Part shown: piece by piece, positions 62,923 through 64,000 of the stretch
Numbering within the stretch: position 1 is the stretch's first letter
How the letters are laid out: every line of letters begins with the position of its first letter
Assembly: GCF_003350505.1 (NCBI RefSeq)
Contig: NZ_QQAY01000003.1
Coordinates: 392,967-456,966, forward strand
Reading direction: 5' to 3'
Length of the DNA: 64,000 nucleotides
Source: Falsibacillus pallidus
GTDB lineage: Bacteria; Bacillota; Bacilli; Bacillales; DSM-25281
Notes under the pieces: generated by a model
The model's database searches: none
Seen by the model: only the letters and a program-made list of their open reading frames with translations
Told to the model about the DNA's origin: nothing
Position numbers and translations under genes: made by a program

Positions 62923-62999
62923 TGGTAGCGGCAGAGGGGATCGAACCCCCGACCTCACGGGTATGAACCGTACGCTCTAGCCAGCTGAGCTACGCCGCC
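62923..62999 (-). tRNA. Elongator tRNA-Met (CAT)
   Basis: Acceptor GGCGGCG with TGCCGCT (two G-U pairs), anticodon CAT, encoded CCA. Not initiator (no C1-A72). Confidence 0.88.
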
Positions 63000-63016
63000 A
63001 AAAGTTAAAAATCATA

Positions 63017-63092
63017 TGGTGGAGCCTAGCGGGATCGAACCGCTGACCTCCTGCGTGCAAAGCAGGCGCTCTCCCAGCTGAGCTAAGGCCCC
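63017..63092 (-). tRNA. tRNA-Ala (TGC)
   Basis: Acceptor GGGGCCT/AGGCTCC with the G3-U70 Ala identity pair, anticodon TGC, encoded CCA. Confidence 0.95.
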
Positions 63093-63108
63093 ATATCATG
63101 TGTGTAAA

Positions 63109-63185
63109 TGGTCGGGAAGACAGGATTCGAACCTGCGACCCCTTGGTCCCAAACCAAGTGCTCTACCAAGCTGAGCTACTTCCCG
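63109..63185 (-). tRNA. tRNA-Pro (TGG)
   Basis: Acceptor CGGGAAG/CTTCCCG, anticodon TGG, encoded CCA. Confidence 0.95.
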
Positions 63186-63200
63186 TTATTAAAAATATTA

Positions 63201-63277
<77 letters not shown>

Positions 63278-63285
63278 ATAATAAA

Positions 63286-63374
63286 TGGTGCCGAGGACCG
63301 GAATCGAACCGGTACGGTAGTCACCTACCGCAGGATTTTAAGTCCTGTGCGTCTGCCAGTTCCGCCACCCCGGC
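63286..63374 (-). tRNA. tRNA-Leu (TAA)
   Basis: Class II tRNA, anticodon TAA, encoded CCA. Confidence 0.95.
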
Positions 63375-63383
63375 GATAAGAAC

Positions 63384-63458
63384 TGGAGCGGAAGACGGGA
63401 TTCGAACCCGCGACCCCCACCTTGGCAAGGTGGTGTTCTACCACTGAACTACTTCCGC
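63384..63458 (-). tRNA. tRNA-Gly (GCC)
   Basis: Acceptor GCGGAAG/CTTCCGC, anticodon GCC, encoded CCA. Confidence 0.95.
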
Positions 63459-63462
63459 AGAA

Positions 63463-63544
63463 TGCGGGTGAAGGGACTTGAACCCCCACGCCTTGCGGCG
63501 CCAGATCCTAAGTCTGGTGCGTCTGCCAATTCCGCCACACCCGC
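63463..63544 (-). tRNA. tRNA-Leu (TAG)
   Basis: Class II tRNA, acceptor GCGGGTG/CACCCGC, anticodon TAG, no encoded CCA. Confidence 0.94.
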
Positions 63545-63547
63545 TAA

Positions 63548-63623
63548 TGGTGAGCCATGAAGGACTCGAACCTTCGACCCTCTGATTAAAAGTCAGATGC
63601 TCTACCAACTGAGCTAATGGCTC
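63548..63623 (-). tRNA. tRNA-Lys (TTT)
   Basis: Acceptor GAGCCAT/ATGGCTC, anticodon TTT, encoded CCA. Confidence 0.95.
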
Positions 63624-63639
63624 TTACTATTCAAAAAAG

Positions 63640-63715
<76 letters not shown>

Positions 63716-63749
63716 GGTGTAAGAGAAGTATTTTTAAGAATACTTTTAA

Positions 63750-63812
63750 GGAAGATTATTTTACTTTGCTTTGAAGTTAAGGATGATTATTTTACTCCGC
63801 TTTGCTGCGTAA
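63750..63812. repeat. Two-unit ~31-bp direct repeat in the Thr-Val tRNA spacer
   Basis: 63750-63780 and 63781-63812 share GGAAGATTATTTTACTTTGC versus GGATGATTATTTTACTCCGC and then GCTTTG. This spacer is about 105 bp, longer than the other ordinary tRNA gaps, and also contains AGTATTTTTAAGAATACTTT, an imperfect inverted repeat. Confidence 0.6.
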
Positions 63813-63820
63813 AAAATCTA

Positions 63821-63896
63821 TGGTGGAGGATGACGGGATCGAACCGCCGACCCCCTGCTTGTAAGGCAGGTGCTCTCCCAGCTGAGCTAATCCTCC
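63821..63896 (-). tRNA. tRNA-Val (TAC)
   Basis: Acceptor GGAGGAT/ATCCTCC, anticodon TAC, encoded CCA. First tRNA after the 5S gene. Confidence 0.95.
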
Positions 63897-63904
63897 ATAT
63901 GTAT

Positions 63905-64000
63905 TGCCCGGCGACGTCCTACTCTCGCAGGGGGAAACCCCCAACTACCATTGGCGCTGAAGAGCTTAACTTCCGTGTTCGGTATGGGAACGGGTGTGAC
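63905..64000 (-). rRNA. rrf: 5S ribosomal RNA (5' end outside window)
   Basis: The minus strand reads GTCACACCCGTTCCCATACC, then AGTTAAGCTCTTCAGCGCC and GAGAGTAGGACGTCGCC, the conserved body and 3' end of 5S rRNA. About 20 bases at the 5' end lie beyond the window. It marks the end of an rrn operon that continues into the tRNA array. Confidence 0.96.

Overview
The window is a low-to-mid GC chromosomal segment of an endospore-forming Firmicute of the family Bacillaceae. Gene content and order closely follow the ytl/ytk/ytp/ytq/ytm/men/glg region of Bacillus subtilis. That includes the T-box leuS leader, the S-box metK leader, InhA, Cse60 and YteA homologues, and a 21-gene tRNA array running off a 5S rRNA gene. 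Names such as ytlR or ytqA rest on recognisable sequence plus conserved neighbourhood. The species cannot be fixed from the sequence alone; a Bacillus or close relative such as Rossellomorea is a fair guess.

Layout. 1-7.2 kb: ytlP(thpR, broken)-ytlQ-ytlR, ytkP, dat, ytjP, ytzE and an RsuA-type pseudouridine synthase. 7.3-17 kb: flippase YtgP, YtfP, Cse60, rhodanese YtwF, two MFS transporters either side of leuS with its T-box, and a repeat-rich gene desert at 16.5-17.2 kb. 17.2-25.7 kb: small proteins, the tRNA-modification pair ytqA-ytqB, a luciferase-like monooxygenase, secreted InhA metalloprotease, ytpB-ytpA (terpene and lysophospholipid chemistry) and ytoA. 25.8-31.6 kb: asnB, metK with a SAM riboswitch, and gluconeogenic pckA with a CcpN-type operator. 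31.6-43.7 kb: another repeat array, ytmA/B, the ytlACD ABC transporter, ytkD, several small or membrane proteins, luxS, yidD, a Zur-type zinc-binding lipoprotein gene and a cytochrome bd-type oxidase (ythAB). 43.7-52.4 kb: menaquinone biosynthesis, menFDHBEC on the minus strand divergent from menA. 52.5-61.3 kb: yteA and the glycogen operon glgBCDAP. 61.6-64 kb: tRNA cluster and the start of an rrn operon (5S, minus strand).

Most genes are ordinary core metabolism. The menaquinone cluster supplies the quinone used by the nearby bd-type oxidase, and glycogen synthesis and breakdown are fully encoded. Unexplained structure lies mainly between genes. Three copies of an exactly 6 x 21-bp array share the same ends, and a fourth array with different sequence again has a 21-bp period. 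A structured REP-like element and a miniature relative are present. Two homologous insertions in the tRNA array carry a covarying stem and are bounded by copies of the 5' part of the adjacent tRNA. The thpR-like gene carries an in-frame TGA where a Trp codon is expected.
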